Part shown: piece after piece, positions 29,549 to 40,203 of the stretch | How positions within the stretch are numbered: position 1 is the first letter of the stretch | Layout of the letters: each line of letters opens with the position of its first letter | Assembly: GCA_030248215.1 (NCBI GenBank) | Contig: JASANG010000980.1 | Span: 62,001 to 126,000 of the forward strand | Direction of reading: 5' to 3' | Source of the DNA: Enoplolaimus lenunculus | Taxonomy: Eukaryota > Nematoda > Enoplea > Enoplida > Thoracostomopsidae | DNA length: 64,000 bases | Notes under the pieces: model-generated | What the model saw: only the letters and a program-made list of their open reading frames with translations | Databases searched by the model: none | Told to the model about the DNA's origin: nothing | Position numbers and translations under genes: made by a program

Positions 29549-30179
29549 GATCTGGTGGTATACAACGCAGAAATACCGAGTTTGACATAATGTTACTTCC
29601 GATCAGTTTTTTTTCTTAAATTAAAGCGAAAAAAAATTATTCAAATTGAAATCCGGTAAACGGTTGAAATAACTTTATCAAACTTTACGTAGTCTAACAT
29701 TCAAGTTTGTGGGGACAAATAGCGAAAAAACCGACTAATTTTTAGGTTTTTTAAAATAAATTTGGCAAACCAGTAACGATGGTTCGATTAGGTTGTGTCC
29801 TGGTCGCTAGTGAATACAAACTGAGGTGGGGTGGGGGGTGGCTTTTCTGCACTTTCCTCCCTTGCAGGTTCGGTGCTATAAACAAGTCTTTTCCCGAAAT
29901 GAAAAATAAGACTATTTTATTTAAAAGGAGATTTTTTTACATTGATGACATAAATGAGGGAATGATTAAGTTTGTTTTTTTCTATTTCTTTAAATTACTT
30001 TATTCTCTTATTTTTCACACAGTAAAAGGTATTAATGTGATTTGGATTTGTCGAAAAATATCTGTTACGCGTTCTGGGTCATACGCAGAAACGGGTCCGA
30101 GATGGCCGTACCCCCAGTAACTTTGACAGATTAGGTTCTGTTATTAATAGACGAATAGACTGAGAAACAAAATGAAATA
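29549..30179. other. intron, nothing recognised
   Basis: Contains GGTGGGGTGGGGGGTGGC at 29826, then T-rich DNA. An open frame at 29779-30120 has no splice-site or compositional support. Confidence 0.35.
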
Positions 30180-30240
30180 TGCATACATATTTATATATAT
30201 AATATATATATAATATATATAATATATAATATATATATCG
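30180..30240. repeat. (TA)n microsatellite
   Basis: TATATATAATATATATATAA type runs. Confidence 0.9.
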
Positions 30241-30589
30241 AGATTTGACGAGACTAAGACCGAAAATCCCTCTCATCTGTGAAGTGGCCACCTCTGTTTT
30301 ATTGTGCCTATGAAAAACCGGATGCCCTTAAAAGGAACATGGGACAAACGAATATTGCAACTGAACGCAACGTTACAAAACATAGAATAGTATAACAAGT
30401 ACGTTCTGTGTTAGAAATTCATCAGCGTTAAGATGATAAATTTCGTAACGTAAACACTTTGAGTACCTTAAGCCACGGAATGAAGAATTGTAAGCTACGT
30501 TGTGATATTTGGTTATAATCTAGTATTAGATTTGAATTCATTATCCGGTTGCGGTCGGATGTTAATTATCCGGCTCCGGCTACTATTCT
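30241..30589. other. intron with CCGG-rich fragment
   Basis: GAAAAACCGGATGCCCTTAA then AAAGGAACATGGGACAAACG (30315) resembles a family B right end. TTATCCGGTTGCGG then CCGGCTCCGG (30540-30580) is a family M-like fragment. Otherwise nothing. Confidence 0.4.
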
Positions 30590-30762
30590 GACAATACACC
30601 ACCCCCGTCAGAAATTTTTTGTGATAAAATGATAAGGTCCCTCCTAGCTTACAAATTTTTCCTTACACAAAGTTAGCACATATAAAGCATACAGCAAAAA
30701 TTGTGTTTCATAACTTTTGTCATCCCGCCCACCCGTCAGAAATTTTTGGATCTACCGCTGTC
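30590..30762. mobile_element. family L element, left end worn
   Basis: CCGTCAGAAATTTTTTGTGA, TAAAATGATAAGGTCCCTCC, GCATACAGCAAAAATTGTGT, CATAACTTTTGTC and a terminal TTTTTGGATCTACCGCTGTC. Confidence 0.75.
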
Positions 30763-30796
30763 TGCGTTGAATGCAAATCTTGGCTGTCGTCAGGAT

Positions 30797-30958
30797 TGGG
30801 CCCGTAGCCAAGGGGGGGCAGGGGGTTCAGCCCCCGTGAAAAATTTTGGCCTCCTCTAAAAAATTTTCAACCCTGCTTCGAACTCATTAAAAACCCTTGA
30901 ATGCCCCTCCTGAAAATTTTTTGCCACCCCCCTAGCAAGGTGAGCTGGCTACGAGCCT
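30797..30958. mobile_element. MITE family K copy 4
   Basis: GGGCCCGTAGCCAAGGGGGG to CAAGGTGAGCTGGCTACGAG. Internal AAAACCCTTGAATGCCCCTC is identical to copy 1 at 11460. Confidence 0.85.
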
Positions 30959-31124
30959 GTGTCAGGTTTCACAAGTCTCTGGGTATTTTAATGCTAAGTT
31001 CTTTGAACCCAAGCTTAACAAAATTTCAATCTATTTTAGTTAAATATGTACCTGAAAATTTCTTTTCATGGCATGTCTGGTCGAAATAGTAGCACCTCCC
31101 AGCTCACTTTAAACTCACTGACTC

Positions 31125-31505
31125 AGACTCAGGTTTAGGCATATCGCCGCCGTAACATCTCCCAACACTTCATCCGCAAGCTTAGGCGCAGGTTTAGGCA
31201 TAGCGCCACAGTAGCATCTTCCAACACTTCACACGCTGGTTTAGGCGAAGGCTTAGGCTCACGCTTATACAGGCATAGCACCACCGCAGCACCTCCCAAC
31301 ACTTCACCCGCAGGCTTAGGCATAGCGCCACTGTAGCACCTCTCAGCACTTCACACAAGTTTAAGCCCAGGCTTAGGCAAAACGCCACCGTAACACCTCC
31401 CAATTCTTCACCCACAGGCTTAGGCACAGGCTTAGGCATAGCGCCACCGTAACATCTCCCAATTCTTCATACACAGGTTTAGGCTCAGGCTTAGGCTTAG
31501 GTTTC
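31125..31505. repeat. ~60-bp compound minisatellite
   Basis: Six to seven units of GGCATAGCGCCACCGTAACA plus CCTCCCAACACTTCACCC, separated by one to four TTAGGC-type hexamers. Unit length therefore varies with hexamer number. It combines the hexamer of families A and B with a different spacer. The open frames here are by-products. Confidence 0.85.
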
Positions 31506-31855
31506 TAAAGTATAAAAAAAGCCTATACTTTTTGTTGTGATTTGGCCTTCAAAACAACAAATTGTTCTATGCCGGCACAAATATCACAATGTTGTCCTAG
31601 TAAAACCAAACGATATTGTTTTGTGTTGGTTTTGTTTGCCTAAAATTAATTAATACGTTGCATCTGATACAAGTATACGACGACACATTTGCAGAACACA
31701 TGTGCGGTTTGAGCAATTAGACAAAACTAGAAGAATAGCGTCCTTAACAAGCTTTCTACAACAGCGTTGACGGTAGCAAAAAAATCTTTGAATTGAATTA
31801 TAATTAATAACATTTATAGGGTTATTTCACATAGTCTTTGTTTGTTTCTAAGTTT
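31506..31855. other. intron, nothing recognised
   Basis: AT-rich; no exon or shared repeat. Confidence 0.3.
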
Positions 31856-32290
31856 GCTATATATATGTATATATGTATATTTATATATGTATATATATAT
31901 GTATATATGTATATGTACATATGTATATATGGGTTTACGCAAAAATTCAATTCCTGTTGCTGTTCCTGTTCCTTCATTCAAAGATGCAGGAACCGGAATT
32001 TTTTCGGTTTCGTGGCAAATTATTCACAATCATTTAAATACTGGAAAATTTGTCGTTAAAAATTTGTTATTTCGAAACGAGTGTTTTTGCAATTAACTCA
32101 ATTTTGTTAATAAACTATCTCTGATGGGTTTTCGCAAATTTTTTTATATGATGAAATAGCTGAAAATTCACTGACGCAGATTTTTTTGCCAAATTTTCTA
32201 AAAAGTACAACAGTATTTCGGTGACGAAAATTATTTTCCGATTCCGGTTCCGGTTCGTGTTCTGGTTCGTGCAAAAAAAATTCAATTCAG
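31856..32290. mobile_element. TATATG microsatellite plus family M-like element
   Basis: TATATATGTATATATGTATA leads into GCAAAAATTCAATTCCTG and GATGCAGGAACCGGAATT. At 32223, GACGAAAATTATTTTCCGAT then TCCGGTTCCGG and GCAAAAAAAATTCAATTC form an opposed end. AATTCCTGTTGCTGTTCCTG also matches 44105-44140 in inverse. Confidence 0.6.
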
Positions 32291-32496
32291 GCAAAGTTGG
32301 CCGAAATTAAATGCTGAAATTCTAATTGTTGTCCGTGAAATACTTTTAGACTTGGATATCGAGTTTTTAAGTGTAAATCCTAACAAGCCATGGCGCAATA
32401 GACGGGTATAAATACAACGTAGGTCATTAGAACGACGGTAGCATACAGATTTAGGCAATATGGTTGTCAGGCTTGTGAGGTACATAAACCAAACAA

Positions 32497-32852
32497 GGCC
32501 CATTTTACTTTTAAGGCCGTCCCGGTTTCTGGTGGGCCTGTAAAAGAATGGGCTTACATTCAAGACTACATTTTTTGCTTAGGCTTAGGCTTAGGCTTAC
32601 GCTGAGGATTGCGCTTTTGCAACGCTTTGGCTTAGGCTTTGGCTTAGGAATACGCTTTTGCAACGCTTTGGCTTAGGCTTTGGCTTAGGAATACGCTTTT
32701 GCAACGCTTAGGCTTATGCTTAGGCTTAGGAATACACTTTTGCAACGCTTAGGCTTATGCTTAGGCTTAGGCTTAGGAATACGCTTTTGCAACTCTTAGG
32801 CTTAGGAATACGCTTTAATCTACTGCTACGCCCCTAAAAGTAAACATTGGCC
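32497..32852. mobile_element. hAT-like MITE family B, copy 3, expanded core
   Basis: GGCCCATTTTACTTTTAAGG to CTAAAAGTAAACATTGGCC. The core repeats a unit of about 55 bp: AATACGCTTTTGCAACGCTT plus several TTAGGC/TTTGGC hexamers, at least five times. The left side has TTTCTGGTGGGCCTGTAAAA, as in the copies at 9114 and 52411. Confidence 0.88.
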
Positions 32853-33194
32853 CAAAAGATTTGTGCCAAAAGAGCGAACGAGCGCCTGCGATGCAGATAT
32901 GTCACCAAATATCGCCAGTATCTGAATATGAACCGTTGTAAAATAGTCTCACGTAGCAGTTTTACCCTATGACATACACAGCGGGGTTTTTAGCCTAAAA
33001 TTGAGCTGATATCATGAAGAAAAACGCTAAGAAATACAGCTTAACCGTGCTTAATACCGTCATTTCTATCGGTTCAAACACTTAATTTAATGTGATTTTA
33101 TCAGACGCCGGTGTTGTCTTTGTATTCTCAACAATGACTCTGCTCGTACCCCTCGTTGATATCTTTAGATAAATACCCTAAACATACACAGCTG
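32853..33194. other. intron, nothing recognised
   Basis: No exon or shared repeat found. Confidence 0.3.
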
Positions 33195-33375
33195 CCGGAT
33201 GCGGATATTTCTGACGTGGGGCGGTCTGGCAAAAAGTTATGCAACGGCATTTTTGCTGTACGCTATGTATGTGTTAATTTTGTGAGGGGATAAAATTGCA
33301 AGGGTCCGTACCGATTTATCTAAAAAAAAAATTACGACGGAAGGCGTATGCTACCCCGTCTCTGGATCCACTAGT
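33195..33375. mobile_element. family L element, diverged
   Basis: GTTATGCAACGGCATTTTTG, GGATAAAATTGCAAGGGTCC and CGTCTCTGGATCCAC are worn forms of the family L internal and terminal strings, in inverse order to 30590. Confidence 0.55.
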
Positions 33376-33609
33376 AAACATAGATACTTTCGATAGACGT
33401 ACTCCGGATCAGGGGTTACAGTTTCTATTACTAGAAATATACAGGGGTGTCGATGAAACTCCTATAAGCTACTAGAACGAAAGGTTGATGTTAGAATTTA
33501 AATCATTTAATGCTTAAAGAATGCGCTAGCTAATAGTGCTGGCTTCGCTCGTAATGTTTTTTGTAATTTTTCTGTTGTTCGTTGCCTCGTGGTGCCGACC
33601 AAAATTCAG

Positions 33610-33749
33610 ATCCATTCTCCAAACCGGCCCAAACCCAAAACATCAATAGCCTATCCGATTTAAGGTTTGCTGTTGCGACCCGATCAGACACCCCTTCTAG
33701 AAAAAGTGTTTGTCCCTCCCCCGACACGTCTACGAATGTCTCATCAAAC
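33610..33749 (+). CDS. candidate internal exon 5
   Basis: An acceptor after a T-rich stretch (TTTTTCTGTTGTTCG...AATTCAG, 33609) opens a phase-1 frame. With the G left by exon 4 it reads DPFSKPAQTQNINSLSDLRF, then AVATRSDTPSRKSVCPSPDT and STNVSSN. The Ser/Thr/Pro-rich composition matches the known exons. The 3' end is uncertain: AAC|GTAGCT at 33750 (phase 0) is the best donor seen. Other choices run into the repeat that begins near 33785. The SDTPSRKS segment is kinase-site-like. Unconfirmed; could be chance. Confidence 0.42.
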
Positions 33750-33784
33750 GTAGCTGGCTTATTTTCTGATTTTTTTTCTGTTTT

Positions 33785-34049
33785 ACGATACCGCGCGGTA
33801 CCGGACGGGGACTAACGGCACTCCTACGGCGTTAAATCACCATTACAAAGTGTATCCCAATCCTTACCAGATGTTGTCAGAACGCCAACAAAGATTAAAT
33901 TTAAACTTTTGGATTAAGGTTTAGCGCTAAAATGGCGTCTGGCTTCTCGTTCGCATCGCTCAAAAGTTTTTGTCACACAATTTTGATTTTTGTGCCATCA
34001 TCATTTTTTAGAAGTTTCTGGATCCAATACTGGTGTAAAAGTGTCCCTT
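33785..34049. repeat. dispersed repeat family V, copy 2
   Basis: TACCAGATGTTGTCAGAACG then AAATTTAAACTTTTGG, GCGTCTGGCTTCTCG and TTTCTGGATCCAATACTGG are related to 7761-8035 and 34309-34503. Confidence 0.5.
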
Positions 34050-34057
34050 GTGCTCGG

Positions 34058-35142
34058 CAGGGTTGTTTGTTTCCGGAAAAAATATGACCGGAAAAAAATG
34101 AATTTTTTCCATTTTTTCTGTAAAAAAATGAAAAAAATGGAAAAAATGCATTCTTTGTCTGAGTGATTGGTTATCTCACCCTTAGCCGGTGTTTGCCCAA
34201 AAAATGCTTGTATTTTTACACTTTTTTGCATATTTGAGCTTCTGATGACATTCCCTGTGATCATTCCATACACAAATCTTGCTGCAATGAGAAGTCTGCT
34301 TAACTAGTTGTTGTCAAATAACTGATTTGACGCGCTGCCAGCGATCAGGTTTAGGCGCCAAATTTAGTTATTTGACAATAACACGTTAGCCAGACGTCTG
34401 ATAGGGGGAACATTTAACAATATTCGTTTCAGCTCCGCAACCTGTATCAAATGGTATATAATTTGTCTGATTTTTTGACAAAAAATTTCTGGGTCCAATG
34501 GGAAATTTGTACCATAAAAATTCGAATTTTTTAAAAATTAAATTTGGGCGTACAGTAATCGGTGAAGGTCATCAGAACATTAGAAACTCATGAGTGGAGC
34601 GAGCTAAACAAGCCACGCTTGTTTTTTAATAAATCCCAAGATACTTTTGGGTATTTTCTGACATCAAAGCCTCTCAATTAATTCAACCTCTCGATCAAAG
34701 CGAGGTAATAGCTAGACGTATTCTTGTGTTAAATCATACGGAAAAAGCAAGCTTTCAATTTTGAGCGCCCTAACTTTGGCCCCACTGTCGACGAAACCTG
34801 GTGAGCGAACCGGACAAGGTGCATATGTAGTTTTACATTGAATCTCGTGGCAAAGCTTCAATTCTAAAATCCATTTATATATTCATATGCTGCAATTTTC
34901 GCTCTTTTCGGACATATAATGTGTCTGGCGGACATATACACACGGTCACTGTTAATGTGTTGCATGTAAACTAGTTACATTTCATCTAAAAACGTTATTT
35001 TATACCATATTTAGTTGCAAATTATATTTAAGAATCGTTTAATATTTTCCATTTTTTCACCCCCCCCCCCTTGGTAAAAAATGACAAAAAATGGAAAAAA
35101 AACTATTTTTTCCGGTAATTTTTTTCCGGCCAACAACCCTTT
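34058..35142. mobile_element. 1.1-kb hAT-like element family W
   Basis: CAGGGTTGTTTGTTTCCGGA at the left and TTTCCGGCCAACAACCCTT at the right are inverted. The 8-bp flank GTGCTCGG occurs on both sides (34050-34057, 35143-35150). Sub-terminal AAAATGAATTTTTTCCATTT and GACAAAAAATGGAAAAAAAA also pair. The interior has sequence of families X (34170-34300) and V (34309-34503), so it is either a composite or the parent of those fragments. No transposase frame. Confidence 0.85.
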
Positions 35143-35424
35143 GTGCTCGGTGCTGTATAAATTTCGGAAATGAATGTATCTCTTGTATTCATTGGAAGCT
35201 GTTTTGCCTGCGTTCTACGTGTCACCCTTTCTTAGCTTTTATTGACATATTTGACGGGTTTTTATATCAGACATATATTTTGGTTCGTCTGGTCATTTAT
35301 GTCTCATTCCCATGTATTCCGGAACGCTGTTTTTCTCAAACGCAGACTACGAATTTAATTGTTTCCCCAGTTTGAAAAATAAGGGTATTATGTTATAGAG
35401 TTATATAGATATAATGCCGACATA
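35143..35424. other. intron, nothing recognised
   Basis: Continuation of the sequence split by the family W element, then AT-rich DNA. Confidence 0.3.
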
Positions 35425-35592
35425 CTGTAGGGACCCGAATAAGAGGGGGGACTGATATTTATTTGGCCTCTCCAGGGGGTACCCCTTCTTGTTATTCGGT
35501 TACGGACTGTTATTAGGGATACGGACTCCAATTGATTTGGACTCAACATGGCCCCCCTCTCATTTACCCCCCTCTTATTCGGATCATTACAG
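35425..35592. mobile_element. TA-target MITE family J, copy with large internal deletion
   Basis: CTGTAGGGACCCGAATAAGA to CTTATTCGGATCATTACAG, with TA on each side. Only 168 bp, lacking the middle present in the ~440-bp copies; the junction falls after GGACTGTTATTAGGGATACG. Confidence 0.9.
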
Positions 35593-35601
35593 TAGTTATA
35601 T

Positions 35602-35853
35602 CACTTTAAATTTCTGTGAGTTGATTTTAACTCAGAATGAGTTGAATCACTCAGTCTGAGCTAGGACTGTCAGAACTCAAAATTTTGAGTTGATTCAATT
35701 CATTCTGAGTTAATTAATCAACTCACCCTGAGTCAACTTTACTCAGAGTGAGAATCAACTCAATTCAGAGTGAGTTAATGTTTACTGATATTAATTCAGA
35801 AATAACTAACTCGCTAGATGAATTGATTAATCAATTCGTTGAAATTTACAGTG
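35602..35853. mobile_element. TA-target MITE family D, copy 2
   Basis: CACTTTAAATTTCTGTGAGT to GTTGAAATTTACAGTG, 9 bp after a family J element. TTTACTGATATTAATTCAGA is present in the right half. Confidence 0.88.
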
Positions 35854-36412
35854 TATATATATTGGACTGGCCTACGGCGTAATTCTTCCTACTAGTGCAC
35901 GCCTTGTAATTGGTTACTACCTTAATGCCATACTCAGATACGATTAGCTGATGCGAATACTGTTTTCTCATTGACTAATTAATGGGTATGTACCTGTTGA
36001 ATACTAAGCACTTTGATTTACTAAGCTAATTTGCCGCTATCAAGCAACCAACCAGAAAACGCACAGGTGTATCAGATATGATTCCGCCTTGGGCTAGCCC
36101 AAATCGTAAAATTCTACTTTGGACTAGCCCAATTCGGAATTGGGCTGCGTTACGACTTGGGTTTCGACATATGCATATAATACTTTAATACATATAGTCG
36201 ATTTTGTATATATGTCGTGCACTGAACACCTATTGGACTTAATTGGTAACATGAGATGTCCCAAACGAGAATTGTTGTTCAGAACAGCCAAAACAACTGC
36301 TGGAAAGCAAATCAAAATTTGATTGGATTATTAAGCGAGTGTTTGTTTGGTTCGTGTTGATTTGGCTGTCCTTAACAGCAATAAGTCTTTGAACAAAATA
36401 GTTCATTTTCTA
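35854..36412. other. intron, nothing recognised
   Basis: A local inverted pair, TTGGGCTAGCCCAAATCG and TTTGGACTAGCCCAATTCGG (36091-36140), lies here. Opposed short frames at 36124-36322 have no splice support. Confidence 0.35.
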
Positions 36413-36632
36413 CACTGTAAATTGTAAAGAGTTGATTAATTAATTCAGCTAGCGAGTTGGTTATATTTCTGAGTTAATATCAGTAAACATTAACTCACTC
36501 TCAGTTGAGTTGATTCACACTCTGAGTTGAATTCACTCTGAGTGAGTTGATTAACTCAGAATGAATTGAATCAACTCAAAATTCTGAGTTCTGATAGTCC
36601 TAACTCAGACTGAGTGATTGAACTATCACGTG
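36413..36632. mobile_element. TA-target MITE family D, copy 3, right end missing
   Basis: CACTGTAAATTGTAAAGAGT start, in inverse orientation to most copies, ending at GACTGAGTGATTGAACTA. The opposite end appears replaced by family H sequence. Confidence 0.8.
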
Positions 36633-36865
36633 CAAGTTTGTGCAATTGCAATTTTTTTCCTGCAAAACCGTTCGTTAAATGCAGATTGCAATAATGTATT
36701 ATATAAAGTCTGATTCACTTTTGCGAGTAATTGCAGTTCAAACGCAGCGACTACGAAATAAATTGCATACAATAAACACTAAAAAGGCAGTTGCAGTTAA
36801 TTTCAGCAGAAAATTTTGCGTAAAAATTGCAGCTGCAAGTTACTAATGCAAGCTTTACTTGCAAA
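36633..36865. mobile_element. MITE family H copy 2
   Basis: GTGCAAGTTTGTGCAATTGC at the left. AATTGCAGCTGCAAGTTACT and CAAGCTTTACTTGCAAAAAC at the right, inverted. Repeated TTGCA words inside. Confidence 0.65.
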
Positions 36866-37194
36866 AACATTAACTCATAAACTGGGCATTGAGTTGTATT
36901 TTCAATTAATATGTAGCAGGGTTTAGTATTTTCGATTAATAACTAAACAATGTTATGAAATTCTACCTTTCTTGACTATAACTACTATTGTTGCCATGGC
37001 TTTAGCAGTTTGAGTTGCCTCTAAATGCATAAGTATACATATAGTCATGCTCTAGACATTCTTAAAACGTCAAACATAATAAATAATTGATTAAAAATTT
37101 CTGTCTATTTTCAAAATCCCAAATTTTGAATCATCGAGGCTATAAAGTCTACGCTTGGATGTAAAAAATGACATGTTTTTTCAATTCGACTGAT
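36866..37194. other. intron, nothing recognised
   Basis: AT-rich. No exon or shared repeat. Confidence 0.3.
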
Positions 37195-37560
37195 GTACAA
37201 AACAGCACTCTCTAAAAGCTTAAACTAACTTGATTTAAGTTTAAGCTAATCCACAGGAATTAAACTAACTTTTTAGATTAACTAAACTAGCAGGTACGTT
37301 TATGCTTAAACTCATTTAAAATCTTGCATATTTTCAGTTTACGCTAAACTTATTGAACTTTTAGATACACGGCTGCACTTATTGCTTTAATCTAAAAATA
37401 AATCTACTTAAACTCGTGTTAAACTTAAAAACACGTTAGTTTAATTAAAACCTAAAGTTCTAGTCTCGTTAGTCCGTCCAGCCATTTAAGTTTTACATAA
37501 ACTGATATTCAAGTTTAGAGTTAAGCTATAATTTAAGTTTAAGTTTTTAGTGAGAACTGT
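37195..37560. repeat. dispersed repeat family Z, copy 1
   Basis: CTAGTCTCGTTAGTCCGTCC then AGCCATTTAAGTTTTACATA is found inverted at 63700-63740. The whole block is rich in TTTAAGTTTAAGC / CTTAAACT words that pair with each other. Confidence 0.65.
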
Positions 37561-37699
37561 AACTTGAAATTCGGTACTATGCCGAAAATGTGTTCTATCA
37601 GTATAAGATTTGCTGCTCGGAGTAGTCTTACTCGTTGCGAATTGAAGGATTTTGAACAAAACTTACACACACATATATTCAACACAATACATTTTTGAA

Positions 37700-37825
37700 G
37701 TGCCTTAAAAGTGACAGTGTCAAAACTCAACACTCGAGTACAGTGAGTTCTGTGACCAATCAAAATGTATTTATTGGGAGTTTTTTGGTTTGTGGTTTTC
37801 ACATGGATCTAAGGACACATCAAAT
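37700..37825 (+). promoter_or_regulatory. 5' flank of exon at 37826
   Basis: GTGACCAATCAAAATG near 37753 includes one CCAAT box about 70 bp before the ATG. In-frame upstream sequence is open back to a TGA at 37712, so coding could begin earlier with an acceptor. None in the right phase was found. Confidence 0.25.
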
Positions 37826-38000
37826 ATGGAGCAAACAAAGTGGATATTAAAGAGATGGGGTTTCGAAAACAGGAACAATTTTTTACATCCATATAAACAT
37901 TATAACGTGGATGACTCGTTGTTTTCTAAGAGAATAGAAAATAAAACGTCCGTATCGTCTAGTATTTTTAAGTTTACTACCCTAAGCACTCTAAATCAAG
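37826..38000 (+). CDS. candidate alternative first coding exon, 58 codons
   Basis: Begins MEQTKWILKRWGFENRNNFL, continues HPYKHYNVDDSLFSKRIENK and TSVSSSIFKFTTLSTLNQ, and reaches CAAG|GTTAGG (38001) in phase 1, the same phase as the other ATG exons. Mixed charged and aromatic composition looks like protein rather than translated AT-rich intron, and the next codon in the read-through is a stop. The donor is only fair. A family C MITE starts 18 bp beyond it. No known domain. Could be a chance frame of 58 codons; the shared donor phase is the main support. Confidence 0.5.
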
Positions 38001-38018
38001 GTTAGGGAGCATAAATCA

Positions 38019-38214
38019 AACTGTTATCAGTTAGTAATAGGTTTTCAAACTCACTAACGTTTGCAGCTGTTGACGTTAAATGTATCACAGAAATACAGCA
38101 AATTATATGCAAAAAAATGTGCTAAATTTTGAGTCTCAGCATTCACTCGTTGAAAAGTTAACGAGAACTGTTGCCAACTGGTGATAGGTGCTACACACAT
38201 TTAAGAATACTGGT
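38019..38214. mobile_element. MITE family C copy 5
   Basis: TGTTATCAGTTAGTAATAGG then TTTTCAAACTCAC at the left; GTTGCCAACTGGTGATAGGT then GCTACACACATTTAAGAATA at the right. The outermost left bases are lost. Confidence 0.82.
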
Positions 38215-38406
38215 CATTGCTATAATTTCGTTTAAAACAACACACGGGAACAGGAGCGTAGCCAGGGTTTGATTGCTGAATAATTTGAATCCAAGAAAAA
38301 ATACCGCGCGCCAGCGTCAAGTTTAACTATAGATTAATTTTAAAACTTATAAAAAATGTTACTATTATTTTAAATAAAATATCTCTACAAATCTACGATC
38401 GTATAT
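38215..38406. other. intron, nothing recognised
   Basis: GGAGCGTAGCCAGGGTTTGA at 38253 may be a worn family K end. Confidence 0.3.
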
Positions 38407-38549
38407 GCCCATGTATAGAACAGGGCTGGAACAGTAGTATAAGAATATTCCTAAGCCTAAGCCGAAGCCAAAAAAATTAGTCTAAAGCTTAAACTGACTA
38501 TATTATAGCCCTTCCGGAAAACAATCCGGCCCTGTTCTATACATTGGCG
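38407..38549. mobile_element. hAT-like MITE family A, copy 9
   Basis: GCCCATGTATAGAACAGGGC to GGCCCTGTTCTATACATTGG. Minimal core of CCTAAGCCTAAGCCGAAGCC, then AAAAAAATTAGTCTAAAGCT. Confidence 0.9.
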
Positions 38550-39412
38550 GTCTCGAATACGGTTGCGACAACCTACGCCACTTTAAACGGTTTTCAGTTC
38601 GAAAAGTTCTCACAAAAGAGTTCACCCTTTAAGATTGAAAATTACTCAATTTTTTATATTTAAATTGAAATATAATCCTATCTCTCAGTCTGAATACTGG
38701 TACTATAGTATGTGGGTTTTATTTTCAAATATCTTTATGAGGGGTACTGAAGAGCTATCCCCTCATAACTTCGGCCGTTGTACCTTTAGATTGGCAGTAT
38801 AAAATATATTACATATATAATATGTATATATATGTGTATATATTGTGCTGTGCTTATATTTTTTCAAGCTTACATGATCCTTAAAAGTAGATGATGTTAG
38901 GACGTTTGCAAGGAACTGATAGATAGATACATATGGACCCGAAATTTCTAAAAAGGCTCAAAAAGGCACTATTACAGCTGTAGAATGATTTACAAAGGTC
39001 GAATGTTTGTGTCTACCGCTACGATAATATTCAAACGACTACCCTCTCTCGACTTGAAATGCTGGTTATCGCTGATTAGAAATAAATTTGTAATACGAAC
39101 GACCCGAGCTCTCACCCCTCCCCGCTCATTGGCTGATCTCTGACGGTCGGAATATGCTGTTTTTCTATTGGATGGCTTGGACTGTCAGCGTATTATACTG
39201 TATTTTGTTTTATTTTGGTTTAAGATATTAATGTTGACACTTTATATCAGTGCAATATTGTTATCAAATATGTCAAAAATTGTCACATTTGTGTTACCAA
39301 ATTGGAAGTTTGTTTATTATGTAACTTTGAGGCCAATAATAGATTATGGTATCCGGCCTGACGATTTTGTCAGTTTTGCTATTCAATTTCAGAAAAAACA
39401 CTCGGTTCTAAA
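38550..39412. other. intron with possible CCAAT-rich segment
   Basis: A TA microsatellite lies at 38805-38845. At 39110-39175 a locally GC-rich stretch (CACCCCTCCCCGCTCATTGG, then TCTATTGGATGG) has two ATTGG boxes, promoter-like. An open frame follows at 39231-39420 (MLTLYISAILLSNMSKIVTF), without a donor before the family B element. Not called as an exon. Confidence 0.35.
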
Positions 39413-39420
39413 ACAAATTT

Positions 39421-39615
39421 GGCCAATGTTACTTGTAGGGGCGTAACAGTAGATTAAACGTTTTCCTAAGCCTAAGCCTAAGCTTAAGCGGTGGAAATAT
39501 GTGTTCCTAAGCCTAAGGCTAAGCCTGCCTAATCAAAAAAATGTCATCTAGAATCTAAACCTACTGTTTTATAGACTCATCAGAACCCTGGACACCCATG
39601 AAAGTAACACAGGCC
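39421..39615. mobile_element. hAT-like MITE family B, copy 4
   Basis: GGCCAATGTTACTTGTAGGG to CATGAAAGTAACACAGGCC with an exact 8-bp duplication ACAAATTT (39413-39420, 39616-39623). Hexamer core CCTAAGCC, then the family string CATCTAGAATCTAAACCTAC. Confidence 0.94.
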
Positions 39616-39742
39616 ACAAATTTAGTAAAAGTCCATAAATTGGTAAATAAATAAATAAGTAAAATAAAAATAAGCAAATAAATAATAGATATATTGATAG
39701 TAAGTATAGAAATTAATATTTTCAACAAAACCAAATATATAA

Positions 39743-39976
39743 TCTATATAATTAAAGCTGTAACGCGTCACATACGTATTTTGGGCACTGTTTCCAAGTA
39801 AATTTAAAAAAGTATGCTAATTAAATGTGTTACTAAACCTCGTAAGTATAGTCTATCTTGAAAATCGTGTCGATTTTGTTTATGTATGGTTGTATAAAAA
39901 GATTTTAGTTGCATTCCTGCATTTTTGCGAACATTTTTTTGACTTCGGTTGCAAATATTGCAACCAAGTTGACTGG
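39743..39976 (+). mobile_element. non-autonomous Helitron family Q, copy 3 (CTGG end)
   Basis: Preceded by A: TCTATATAATTAAAGCTG, then ACATACGTATTTTGGGCA. The 3' end has a perfect 8-bp hairpin, GGTTGCAA-ATA-TTGCAACC, then AAGTTGACTGG followed by T. The 3' half differs from other copies, so it is a subfamily with a different terminator. Confidence 0.82.
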
Positions 39977-40203
39977 TTATGTTAATATTATTGGTTAATT
40001 TTTAATTCTTTTTAAATATTAACTTATTTTCAGCATATTTTTTAACATTTTTTCATTGGATAATCACTTTCCTACAATATGAATCGTTCTGTTAAACGCC
40101 AATGAAAAAAAAATGATAATTCGTTTAGGATGTAAAAGTTAAATTTAACAAATTAAATGTTTTAGAAAGAAATATATTTTTAATATTAACCGATCGGTAT
40201 GAC

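Noticed and set aside
39168-39446. 92-residue frame after a GC-rich patch with ATTGG boxes
   Set aside because: Promoter-like position but no donor before the family B element, and the frame ends inside that element.
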